A DNA stretch of 12,062 nt, from assembly GCA_964490635.1 (NCBI GenBank), contig CAZBCK010000030.1:1-12062 (forward strand). The letters run 5' to 3'. The notes beneath the pieces were generated by a model. The model saw only the letters and a list, made by a program, of their open reading frames with translations. It was not told the origin of the DNA and searched no databases. Positions 1-6,252 of this stretch are shown piece after piece (position 1 is the stretch's first letter; every line of letters starts with the position of its first letter). Both the position numbers and the translations under genes were made by a program. Origin of the DNA: JAYEHC01 sp964490635 (GTDB lineage: Bacteria; Patescibacteriota; Minisyncoccia; JAHIHE01; JAGLIN01).

Positions 1-6
1 AAATCG

Positions 7-34
7 TTGACAATTTTACGGTATCTGGTAGTAT
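7..34 (+). promoter_or_regulatory. Candidate sigma70-type promoter with extended -10
   Basis: TTGACA at 7-12 is a perfect -35 consensus. After 16 bases comes TAGTAT at 29-34, preceded by TGG, which gives an extended -10. The layout matches the HU promoter at 3976-4004. No gene starts nearby. If it serves rny, the leader would be about 400 bases and would contain the large palindrome at 137-302. It could instead drive a short untranslated transcript. Between 35 and 136 I see only AT-rich DNA. Confidence 0.5.
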
Positions 35-136
35 AAATTTATAATTAGTTAAATTGATTTTGTTCAATTGATATTATTAAAGTGTATTTTTTTGTATTCT
101 TAGGAAAATTATTTTTTGCTTTAGATTATGGTTTAT

Positions 137-302
137 AATAGGACTTTCTCTTTTTAATCTGTCATCCCGAAGGAGCGATAGCGACTGAGTGATCTAAAAG
201 TGTGATTATTCACGCTTTCCATATTTTATTGCTTACAGTGTTTGCTATGCTCTTAGATCCCTCGCTTCGCTTCGGGATGACAAAAAGCGAGAAAATCCTA
301 TT
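137..302. repeat. Large palindromic element (TGTCAT...ATGACA family), copy 1
   Basis: An imperfect inverted repeat of about 166 bp. The outer arms pair AATAGGA at 137-143 with TCCTATT at 296-302. The core runs from TGTCATCCCGAAG at 160 to CTTCGGGATGACA ending at 282, with arms that also share GATCTAA and TTAGATC. The left arm carries AGGAGCGATAGCG, a motif that recurs in other copies here. The element would fold into a long hairpin if transcribed, in the DNA just before rny. No protein is encoded in it; the apparent minus-strand frame across 210-422 is an accident of the repeat. Confidence 0.8.
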
Positions 303-448
303 TAGTAAATAGTGAATAGTAAAAAACAAAATGTAATAATGGATTTCCGTCTTTGTGGGAATACAATATGCAAATGCGTAAGTTGAAAAACAATATATTA
401 ACCAGAGAATACACGAGATCAACTGGACAAATTAGGAGAAAATAAAAA

Positions 449-1978
449 ATGGGAACAATGGAAATAATGGGTTCCGTGCTTGTTGTTTTTAGCTCGGGCG
501 CGCTGATTGGCTATTTTGGAAGGCAATTTCTAGCGCAAAAACAAGTAGAAACGGCCGAAGGAAAAGTTAAAAAAATATTTTCAGAAGCGAAAGACAAAGC
601 TGCTGAAATATTGTTAAAGGCGAAAGAACAAGCCGTAAAAACTTTTGAAGATGCTAAACAAGAAGAAGCGGAAAAAAGCAAGCGGTTGAGAGATAATGAA
701 CAAAGATTGATAAGAAAGGAAGAGAATCTTGAAAGAAAATCCGATGATTATGAGAAACAAAAAGCAGCTTTACAGAAAAAGGGAGAACAGATTATGAAAA
801 TCAAAGAAGAGATTGGGAACATTAAGAATGAACAACTAAAAAAACTTGAAAGAATCGCTAATGTGGGTAAGGAAAAAGCCAGAGAGATCATTCTGGATAA
901 AGTAGAAAGAGACAGTAAGGAAGAAATCCTAAAAAAAATAAAGCAACTTGAAACAGAGGGAGTTGATGAGCTCAAGGAAAGAGCTAATGATATAATTGTT
1001 CAAGCGATACAAAAATATTCAGGGTCTCATACTGCTGAGATAACGACCTCCACTGTTAGTTTGTCAAGTGATGAAATGAAAGGAAGAGTTATAGGTCGCG
1101 AGGGAAGAAATATAAAAACGCTTGAAAAGCTGACGGGAGTTGAAGTTATTGTTGACGACACGCCTGAAATGATTGTAATCTCCGGATTCGATCCGATGAG
1201 AAGATATATCGCGAAGTTGTCACTGGAGAAACTTATATCTGATGGAAGAATTCATCCTGCAAGAATTGAAGAAGTTGTAGAGGAAGTGAAAAAAGAAGTG
1301 CATAAATCTGTTAAAAAAATCGGGCAGCTGGCTGTTTCTGATCTGGGAATAATCGGGTTTGACCCGAAATTAATTCAGCTTCTGGGAAGGCTGAAATTTA
1401 GGACCAGCTATGGACAAAATGTATTAATCCATTCAATTGAAGTCGCGCGTTTATCAGCTTCTCTTGCATCTGAGCTTGGAGCTGATGTGGCTGTTGCGAA
1501 AAAAGCGGGAATTCTTCATGACATAGGAAAGGCGGTTGATCATGAAATTCAAGGAACTCATGTTGAAATAGGAAGGAATATTTTGAAGAAATTCGGTATT
1601 TCCGAGGAAATAATCAAAGCGATGCAATCACACCACGAAGATTATCCTTTTGAAACGACAGAGTCAGTGATAATAAGAACAGCGGATGCTATTTCCGCTT
1701 CCCGTCCGGGGGCAAGAAAAGACACGCTGGAAAATTATCTGAAGCGTCTTAAAGAGCTTGAAGATATTGCGAATGCGTTTGACGAGGTTGAAAAATGTTA
1801 CGCGATTCAGGCAGGGCGGGAAATAAGAGTTTTTGTCACTCCTGAAAAAATTGATGATCTGGAGTCAACTAAACTCTCCAAAAAAATTGCTGATAATATT
1901 GAGGATACTTTGAATTATCCGGGCGAAATTAAAGTGCATGTGATTAGGGAGATGAGGGCGGTGGAGTATGCGAGGTAG
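449..1978 (+). CDS. rny: Ribonuclease Y
   Basis: A membrane-anchored endoribonuclease that starts mRNA decay in many bacteria lacking RNase E. The 509 residues follow the family order: one N-terminal membrane segment (about residues 5-24), a long charged coiled coil rich in Lys and Glu (about 30-185), a KH RNA-binding domain with the loop V214-I-G-R-E-G-R220, and an HD phosphohydrolase domain with H328, the H357-D358 pair, H371 and H395-H396. Length is close to the usual 510-520. The start at 449 is chosen because AGGAG at 434-438 lies ten bases upstream; an ATG at 458 is a less well-spaced alternative. In Bacillus subtilis this gene stands next to ymdB, and here ymdB follows after about 1.2 kb of repeats and small ORFs. 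All key catalytic residues appear present, so the enzyme should be active. Confidence 0.97.
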   Translation: MGTMEIMGSVLVVFSSGALIGYFGRQFLAQKQVETAEGKVKKIFSEAKDKAAEILLKAKEQAVKTFEDAKQEEAEKSKRLRDNEQRLIRKEENLERKSDDYEKQKAALQKKGEQIMKIKEEIGNIKNEQLKKLERIANVGKEKAREIILDKVERDSKEEILKKIKQLETEGVDELKERANDIIVQAIQKYSGSHTAEITTSTVSLSSDEMKGRVIGREGRNIKTLEKLTGVEVIVDDTPEMIVISGFDPMRRYIAKLSLEKLISDGRIHPARIEEVVEEVKKEVHKSVKKIGQLAVSDLGIIGFDPKLIQLLGRLKFRTSYGQNVLIHSIEVARLSASLASELGADVAVAKKAGILHDIGKAVDHEIQGTHVEIGRNILKKFGISEEIIKAMQSHHEDYPFETTESVIIRTADAISASRPGARKDTLENYLKRLKELEDIANAFDEVEKCYAIQAGREIRVFVTPEKIDDLESTKLSKKIADNIEDTLNYPGEIKVHVIREMRAVEYAR

Positions 1979-2020
1979 ATTTGAATTGTGAATAAATATT
2001 ATTCTGAAATAAGCCCATCC

Positions 2021-2181
2021 TTGTCATTCCGGAAAATTTCGGAACGTAGCGGAGAAATTTGTCTGGAATCCAGTAAATCTTAATAAACAATATTTTTTGT
2101 ATAGTTTTGTAAAGTGAGATAAACTGGATTCCAGATATTTTTTCTTCCGCTATCGCTTCAGAAAAAATTCTGGGATGACAA
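2021..2181. repeat. Palindromic element (TGTCAT...ATGACA family), copy 2
   Basis: A 161-bp imperfect inverted repeat just after rny. It begins TTGTCATTCC at 2021 and ends GGGATGACAA at 2181. The inner arms pair CTGGAATCCAGT near 2063-2074 with ACTGGATTCCAG near 2122-2133; each of these is itself close to a palindrome. The right arm carries CGCTATCGCTTC, the complement of the GCGATAGCG motif seen in copy 1. As RNA it would form a long hairpin and may act as the 3' end of the rny transcript, but it has no classic U-tract. Confidence 0.8.
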
Positions 2182-2226
2182 TAAAAAAGGTTTTTTTATG
2201 CGTTTTAATTTTTTAAGTTAAATATT

Positions 2227-2487
2227 ATGAGTGAAACTATATTTCCGGAAGATCAGGAGAAAGAAACAGAAACAGGAATATATATGTCAAATTTTGACAA
2301 ATTGGCTGAAATGACGGAAGGAAGAAAAGTTGATATTGATCCAAAACTTAGAAGTGAGATCACCGGAGAATTTTTAGGCAGATTTGCTCAGGGAGGAAAA
2401 ACACAAAGCGAAATAGTTAAAGAGCTTATTGAAGAGCATTCTGATGTTGAAGTATTAAGACCATATGTACAGCTGAGTCGTGAATAA
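2227..2487 (+). CDS. Hypothetical 86-residue acidic protein
   Basis: I do not recognise this protein. It is 86 residues long, acidic (about 20 Asp/Glu against about 11 Lys/Arg), and has no signal peptide, membrane segment, cysteine or obvious motif. The first 20 residues look disordered and rich in Glu and Thr. Residues 38-80 look helical and amphipathic. A second Met at residue 20 (2284) is an alternative start. There is no Shine-Dalgarno, but the start lies in the sequence AAATATTATG, the same ten bases found at two other genes in this window (8830 and 10027), which supports real translation. It lies between two repeat elements in the gap separating rny from ymdB. Its function cannot be inferred from context. 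Confidence 0.55.
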   Translation: MSETIFPEDQEKETETGIYMSNFDKLAEMTEGRKVDIDPKLRSEITGEFLGRFAQGGKTQSEIVKELIEEHSDVEVLRPYVQLSRE

Positions 2488-2532
2488 GATTTTAAATATT
2501 TATTGCAGTCTTTCCGTAAAGAATTATTTTTG

Positions 2533-2667
2533 TTGGCTCCAGTCTCCTGACTGGAGTCTCTTGTGCAAATATAAATCATAACTATGCCTGCGTAAGATAA
2601 AGATCGTAATTGATAGAATTGTCTAGCAGAGTTTAACAACAGGATCTAGTCAGGAGACTGGAGCCAA
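2533..2667. mobile_element. MITE-like element with perfect 20-bp terminal inverted repeats
   Basis: TTGGCTCCAGTCTCCTGACT at 2533-2552 is repeated as its exact reverse complement at 2648-2667, enclosing 95 bases of AT-rich DNA with no plausible gene. The left end also folds on itself (CTCCAGTC with GACTGGAG). I see no clear target-site duplication beside the ends. The 135-bp size, perfect ends and lack of coding sequence fit a non-autonomous transposable element. A long hairpin transcript is another reading. Confidence 0.65.
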
Positions 2668-2713
2668 TGAAAGTCTAAAACAAAATATTCTATTTATAAT
2701 TAATTGTTTTTTT

Positions 2714-2851
2714 ATGGAAGAAGAAAAATATATAACCAAAAAAGGTGAAGAAATTAATATAATCATTGATTCGGTAAAGGATGATTTTCATTCTGATGAT
2801 TGGTCTATTATTATTGATGCTAAAGAAGTGATGAAAAAAAATGGAGTATAA
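2714..2851 (+). CDS. Possible 45-residue small protein
   Basis: A short ORF of 45 residues beginning MEEEKYITKKGEEINIIID and ending KEVMKKNGV. It is charged, with no cysteines, signal peptide or known motif. There is no Shine-Dalgarno. Its stop overlaps the next start in ATGGAGTATAA at 2841-2851, the arrangement expected of translationally coupled genes, and the next gene appears broken. Composition is protein-like, but at this length coding potential is weak evidence. I do not recognise it. It could equally be the remnant of a longer gene. Confidence 0.35.
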   Translation: MEEEKYITKKGEEINIIIDSVKDDFHSDDWSIIIDAKEVMKKNGV

Positions 2852-3070
2852 ATTAACATTTGAGGCTAGAAATTATAGCCGTGATTCCGTGGAATTATCA
2901 GAAAAAAGTTTAAAGATTTAGCTGTAGTTATGTATAAGATTAAATTAGAAAAAGATTCAGATAATTTTTAAAAAATCCGTATAATTAGAGAGGTGGAAAT
3001 TGAAAATCATGGCAACATAGATAACTATATTAAAACAAAGAAAAGGGAGCTAGAAGAACTTGTTAAATAG
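2841..3070 (+). pseudogene. Decayed small gene: one frameshift and one in-frame stop
   Basis: From ATG at 2841 the frame gives MEYKLTFEARNYSRDSVELS and continues EKSLKI before a stop. Shifting frame near 2911-2915 continues as DLAVVMYKIKLEKDSDNF to a TAA at 2969-2971. The same shifted frame then stays open as KIRIIREVEIENHG and on to KKRELEELVK, ending in TAG at 3068-3070. The joined product would be about 75 residues of charged, helical sequence with protein-like composition throughout. The simplest explanation is a small gene inactivated by a frameshift and a nonsense change, the latter within the A/T run TTTTTAAAAAA at 2965-2975. Two sequencing errors could look the same. I do not recognise the family. 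Confidence 0.45.
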
Positions 3071-3153
3071 ATGGTTTATTTTGCAATGTATAAAAGATTC
3101 TGAAATAAATTTTAGTGTGGTAAATAAATCAGGCGTTGTTAATAAATATTACT

Positions 3154-3948
3154 ATGAATATCTTATTTTTCGGTGATCTTGTCGGGAAGCCGGCAAGGAT
3201 GGCTTTGAAAAAAATCTTGCCTGTTTATAAAGAAAAGTATAAAATTGATTTGGTTATTGCCAATGGCGATAATTTGGCGCATGGAAAGGGAGTGACAGGG
3301 AAAACAGTTGAAGAAATAATAAAATATGGAGTTGATGTTGTGACTTGTGGCGATCATACCTGGGATAATTTAAAACAAGCAAAGGAAATTTTGGAAGACG
3401 GGAAATATAATTTTATCTGCCCGGCAAATTTACCGGCGGTTGATTATAAAAAAGGGTACAAAATAATAGAGATTTGTTCAAAAAATGTTTTGATCATAAA
3501 TTTGGTTGGCAGGGTGTTTTTTCAGAAATATCCGGATTGTCCCTTTAGAACTGCTGATAAAATAATAGAAGAGAATAAAAACAAGTTTGATATTGCTGTT
3601 ATTGATTTTCATTGTGAAGCAACAAGCGAAAAAAAAGCGATGGGCTTTTATTTAAATTCAAAAGTGTCTGTTGTTCTGGGGACGCACACTCATGTTCAAA
3701 CAGCGGACGAAGAGATACTAAACGGGAGAACCGCTTATATCTCAGATGTTGGAATGGTTGGACCTTATGATTCTATCTTAGGATGCAGGAAAGATATTGT
3801 CGTAGAACAAATGCTTGCACAAATTCCTTTTAAGTATAAACTTAGTGACGATAATAATGTTTTAGCCAATGCTGTTATTATTGAAGTAGATGATGAAAAT
3901 GGAAAAGCGAGAAAAATAAAACGGATTAATGAAGTTGTGGAGATTTAA
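3154..3948 (+). CDS. ymdB: YmdB-family metallophosphoesterase (TIGR00282)
   Basis: A dinuclear-metal phosphodiesterase of the YmdB/DR1281 family; the Bacillus subtilis member cleaves cyclic nucleotides and affects biofilm and motility decisions. The start at ATG 3154 gives 264 residues, the Bacillus length; a TTG at 3136 would add six residues not expected in the family. Expected ligand positions are visible: D8 in FFGDLVG, N40 in NGDNLAHGKG, H68 in CGDHTWD, H153 in DFHCEATSEK, and H178/H180 in GTHTHVQTAD. Two positions differ from the usual NGEN and GNHTWD motifs: residue 39 is Asp instead of Glu and residue 67 is Asp instead of Asn. Both are still metal-competent, so activity is likely but metal choice might differ. 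There is no Shine-Dalgarno; AAATATT lies three bases before the ATG. It is the second half of the rny-ymdB pair. Confidence 0.93.
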   Translation: MNILFFGDLVGKPARMALKKILPVYKEKYKIDLVIANGDNLAHGKGVTGKTVEEIIKYGVDVVTCGDHTWDNLKQAKEILEDGKYNFICPANLPAVDYKKGYKIIEICSKNVLIINLVGRVFFQKYPDCPFRTADKIIEENKNKFDIAVIDFHCEATSEKKAMGFYLNSKVSVVLGTHTHVQTADEEILNGRTAYISDVGMVGPYDSILGCRKDIVVEQMLAQIPFKYKLSDDNNVLANAVIIEVDDENGKARKIKRINEVVEI

Positions 3949-3975
3949 ATTTAGACAATAATACTTTTTTAAAAA

Positions 3976-4004
3976 TTTGCCTTATTTTAGACATTTGCTA
4001 TAAT
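3976..4004 (+). promoter_or_regulatory. Promoter for the HU gene (extended -10)
   Basis: TTGCCT at 3977-3982 matches four of six -35 positions. Sixteen bases later TATAAT at 3999-4004 is a perfect -10, preceded by TGC to form an extended -10. Transcription would start near 4011 and give a leader of about 130 bases that contains the eight-base tandem repeats at 4061-4092. Confidence 0.7.
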
Positions 4005-4060
4005 TAAGTTGTATTAATTAAATCGCTATATTGTTAAATTACCAGCTGTTAATGAAATGA

Positions 4061-4092
4061 TGACAATATGACAATCTGACAATCTGACAATC
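4061..4092 (+). repeat. Four tandem copies of the 8-mer TGACAATC in the HU leader
   Basis: TGACAATA followed by three exact TGACAATC units, head to tail, ending 49 bases before the HU start codon. The array lies between the predicted promoter and the ribosome binding site. It may be slippage-prone, or a protein-binding array. Four short units are far too few and too small for CRISPR. Confidence 0.85.
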
Positions 4093-4141
4093 TGGTGACG
4101 TGATATTAACTCTAACCATATTAAGAAAGGGGGTGGAATAA

Positions 4142-4417
4142 ATGACAAAAGATGAAATCGTAAGTGCCGTAGCGGCAAAAACAGACATTTCTAAAAAAGA
4201 CACTGAAAGTGTTGTTAACGCTGTCTTAGAAACAATTGAAAAAGCGTTAACTGAAGGCGAAAAAATTACTTTTACCGGATTTGGAACTTTTTCTGTAAGC
4301 AGAAGAGAAGCGAGAACAGGAGTAAATCCTCAACACCCGGAGCAAAAAATTCAGATTCCAGCTATGAATGTTCCAAAGTTCAAAGCAGGAAAGAGCTTGA
4401 AAGACGCAATAAGATAA
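4142..4417 (+). CDS. hup: HU-family nucleoid DNA-binding protein
   Basis: A 91-residue histone-like protein that bends and packages DNA as a dimer. It shows the whole family pattern: an N-terminal helical pair (MTKDEIVSAVA to about residue 40), the core GFGTFSVSRREARTG, the DNA-inserting beta arm with NPQHPEQKIQIPAM carrying the conserved tip proline, and the C-terminal VPKFKAGKSLKDAIR. Length matches the usual 90 residues. The start is fixed by the purine-rich AAAGGGGGTGG at 4126-4136, the strongest ribosome binding site in the window, which suggests high expression. It has its own promoter (3976-4004) and terminator (4435-4474), so it is probably monocistronic. IHF is the only close alternative; HU is preferred for the generic arm. 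Confidence 0.97.
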   Translation: MTKDEIVSAVAAKTDISKKDTESVVNAVLETIEKALTEGEKITFTGFGTFSVSRREARTGVNPQHPEQKIQIPAMNVPKFKAGKSLKDAIR

Positions 4418-4434
4418 ATTTAGTCAGATTTTTC

Positions 4435-4474
4435 AAAAATCCCCAACATATGAGAGATTGTGTTAGGGGTTTTT
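4435..4474 (+). terminator. Intrinsic terminator after HU
   Basis: AAAAATCCCCAACA at 4435-4448 pairs with TGTTAGGGGTTTTT at 4461-4474, with one offset base on each side, around a 12-base loop. The stem is followed at once by a T-rich stretch. It lies 18 bases beyond the HU stop. The A-run on the left could let it work in both directions. Confidence 0.8.
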
Positions 4475-4538
4475 GTTTGGATTGATAATGACACAATTAT
4501 GATTAAATGTTATTATATTAATATTAGGACTTATATGT

Positions 4539-4636
4539 TTGGAGTGTCAAACGAGCGATAGCGGAGTTTGACTTGAAAAAAAACATTAAATTTTGCTTTC
4601 AAATAGAACTTTGCTATCGCTCGTTCTATGCTCCAA
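4539..4636. repeat. 98-bp inverted-repeat element with GCGATAGC arms
   Basis: TTGGAG at 4539-4544 pairs with CTCCAA at 4631-4636, and the 13-mer AACGAGCGATAGC at 4550-4562 pairs exactly with GCTATCGCTCGTT at 4613-4625. The loop is about 50 AT-rich bases. The arm motif GAGCGATAGC also occurs in the elements at 137-302 and, in part, 5931-5995, but this copy lacks TGTCAT ends. It occupies most of the space between the HU terminator and the first glycosyltransferase; no gene was seen there. Confidence 0.75.
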
Positions 4637-4648
4637 GGCGTGGTGAGA

Positions 4649-4680
4649 TTGAAATGCGTAAATCCTAAGTATGTTAAAAT
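4649..4680 (+). promoter_or_regulatory. Weak candidate promoter for the first glycosyltransferase
   Basis: TTGAAA at 4649-4654 and TGTTAAAAT at 4672-4680 (extended -10 form of TAAAAT). The spacing of 20 bases is long. The -10 part resembles TGCTAAATT before the delta-prime gene. The start codon at 4694 lies only 14 bases beyond, so any transcript would be nearly leaderless. Confidence 0.3.
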
Positions 4681-4693
4681 ATTAATATAGACT

Positions 4694-5818
4694 ATGAATA
4701 TAGCGATAGACGCGAGAAGTTTGGAAGGAGCGAAAACCGGAGTTGGGAGATATTTATCTAATTTGCTTAGATACTGGAAAAATAACAAAGAGCATAAATT
4801 CACTCTTTATTTCAAAGACAATTTACCTGACGATGATTTGTTGAAAAGCGGCAATTTCACAAAAAAGTTATTAAATAATCCATTCGGATTTTCCAGTAAT
4901 TTTTTCTTTCAACATTTTCTTCTGCCTTATCATTTGAAAAGAGATAAAGTTGATTTTTTCTTTTCGCCGTTTTATCTAAAACCGTTTTATTGTCCCGTGA
5001 AATCTTCCGTTGTTTTGCATGATATTTCTTATGAAGCGCATCCGGAGTGGTTCAATTATAAAAACAGGTTTATTTTAAAAACGCTGTCAAAATTTTCAGC
5101 AAAGAGCGCAGACGCTATTTTTACTGTTTCGGATTATAGCAAAAGCGAAATTATAAAATATTATAATATAAATTCTGATAAAATTACCGTGACGCATTTG
5201 GCGCCTGATGAAAGTTTCAGAAGAATAGACGATTTGGAAAAATTGGAATCTGTGGAGGAAAAGTACGGTATTAGTAACAAGTTTATTTTATGTATCGGTT
5301 CAATGTTTAATCGCCGGCATATTCCGGAAATTATTGAAGCGTTTGAAAGGGTAGCTGGAAAAAGTAGTGATTATCAACTTCTAATAATCGGGAAAAACCA
5401 TACGCATCCGTTTATAGATATAAAGAGTAAAATAAAAACCGCCAATGAAAATCTTGGCAGAGAAGCAATTATCCAGTTTGATTTTGTAGATGAAGATGAA
5501 TTATTTGCTCTTTACAGTTTTTGTGAAATTAATATCTATTTGTCCAATTATGAAGGATTCGGTTTGCCTGTAATTGAAGCGCAGTTTTTTGGCAAGCCGG
5601 TAATAACAAGCCATAATAGTTCTTTGATAGAGGTAGGAGATGACACAGTTGAATTTGTTAAGAATAATACGGTTGAAGAAATTTATAAAAGTTTGGAAAA
5701 AGTAATTTCTGACGAGAATTACAGAAAGGATCTGATCAAACGTGGCGAGGAAAATATAAAAAGATTTAGCTGGGAAAAGTGCGCGGGGGAGACGATAGAA
5801 AAAGTAGAAAGTATTTAG
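4694..5818 (+). CDS. GT4-family (group 1) glycosyltransferase
   Basis: A 374-residue retaining GT-B glycosyltransferase, predicted cytosolic, that would transfer a sugar from a nucleotide donor onto a surface-glycan or lipid-linked acceptor. The N-terminal Rossmann half begins MNIAIDARSLEGAKTGVGRY, with the glycine-rich acceptor loop and a later LHDISYEAHPEWF segment. The C-terminal half begins near ILCIGSMFNRRH (about residue 198) and carries the EX7E motif E287-GFGLPVI-E295 followed by FGKPVITS. Length is normal for the family. The donor and acceptor cannot be told from sequence. There is no Shine-Dalgarno. The second glycosyltransferase of the same class lies 434 bases downstream, suggesting a shared pathway, though repeats separate them. 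Confidence 0.93.
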   Translation: MNIAIDARSLEGAKTGVGRYLSNLLRYWKNNKEHKFTLYFKDNLPDDDLLKSGNFTKKLLNNPFGFSSNFFFQHFLLPYHLKRDKVDFFFSPFYLKPFYCPVKSSVVLHDISYEAHPEWFNYKNRFILKTLSKFSAKSADAIFTVSDYSKSEIIKYYNINSDKITVTHLAPDESFRRIDDLEKLESVEEKYGISNKFILCIGSMFNRRHIPEIIEAFERVAGKSSDYQLLIIGKNHTHPFIDIKSKIKTANENLGREAIIQFDFVDEDELFALYSFCEINIYLSNYEGFGLPVIEAQFFGKPVITSHNSSLIEVGDDTVEFVKNNTVEEIYKSLEKVISDENYRKDLIKRGEENIKRFSWEKCAGETIEKVESI

Positions 5819-5847
5819 TATTAAGTATTAAGCGGAAAGCCATTGTT

Positions 5848-5894
5848 GGTTCCATAGTCCGAAACGGAGCGTAGCGAAGTGAGGCTGTGGAACC
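5848..5894. repeat. 47-bp inverted repeat after the first glycosyltransferase
   Basis: GGTTCCATAGTCC at 5848-5860 pairs imperfectly with GGCTGTGGAACC at 5883-5894 around a loop containing GAGCGTAGCGAAG. It is close to the glycosyltransferase stop and could serve as a stem-loop 3' end, but lacks a U-tract. The loop motif resembles the GAACGTAGCGGAG sequence in the repeat at 2021-2181. Confidence 0.65.
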
Positions 5895-5930
5895 CAGATG
5901 CAAGTTGTTACCTATGTTTCTCAAAACTTT

Positions 5931-5995
5931 TTGTCATCTCGATAGGAGCGATAGTCCCGAATACTCGGGACTCCGTTCCATTTCGAAAATGACAA
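5931..5995. repeat. Short palindromic element (TGTCAT...ATGACA family), copy 3
   Basis: A compact 65-bp member. It begins TTGTCATCTCGA at 5931 and ends with TCGAAAATGACAA at 5995. A strong inner stem AGTCCCGA/TCGGGACT is separated by only four bases (5953-5972). The left arm again has GGAGCGATAG. An apparent ORF at 5887-6180 simply reads through this repeat and is not a gene. Confidence 0.8.
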
Positions 5996-6117
5996 AATTA
6001 AGTTTGTTTTGCGCTCCATATTTTCAAATAAAAAAAAGAAAGGCAGAGCATTTTAACTTTCTTGAAACCGGTGCCTGTTCTGTTTGTATTATTTTCTTAA
6101 TGCAAATAATACTGTTG

Positions 6118-6222
6118 TTACCAGTGGAAGGTTATTGCTGTCGGATCTGTTGCAATTTCTATCATAATTGCAATAGTTAGCAATATTGTTCCAACAATTC
6201 CAATTTTTGTTATTATTGTCAT
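6118..6222 (-). CDS. Possible 34-residue membrane peptide, antisense to its surroundings
   Basis: A minus-strand ORF beginning MTIITKIGIVGTILLTIAIM and ending TDPTAITFHW: a short basic start, a hydrophobic span of about 17 residues and a polar tail, the shape of a single-pass small membrane protein. Reading upstream on the minus strand there is TTGACA (complement of 6254-6259), a 17-base spacer and TAGAGT, placing the transcription start within a few bases of the ATG, so it would be almost leaderless. The promoter overlaps the start of the + strand glycosyltransferase. A run rich in T follows on the minus strand near 6030-6050. The + strand is also hydrophobic here but lacks a start. I do not recognise it, and chance is a real alternative. 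Confidence 0.3.
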   Translation of the reverse strand: MTIITKIGIVGTILLTIAIMIEIATDPTAITFHW

Positions 6223-6252
6223 AGCTATTCACTCTATCACAAAATCAAACCT

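Noticed and set aside
210..422. 70-residue minus-strand ORF upstream of rny
   Set aside because: Half of it is the right arm of the palindromic element at 137-302; no start signal or recognisable domain.
2388..2639. 83-residue minus-strand ORF
   Set aside because: It lies opposite the 86-residue ORF and inside the MITE-like element; composition looks random.
3136..3153. TTG start extending YmdB by six residues
   Set aside because: The ATG at 3154 gives the exact family N-terminus (MNILFFGDLVG) and the typical 264-residue length.
4061..4092. CRISPR-like repeat array
   Set aside because: The units are 8 bases with no spacers and only four copies; it is a simple tandem repeat.
5887..6180. 97-residue + strand ORF between the two glycosyltransferases
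   Set aside because: It reads straight through the palindromic repeat at 5931-5995, has a cysteine-rich, non-protein-like tail and no start signal.
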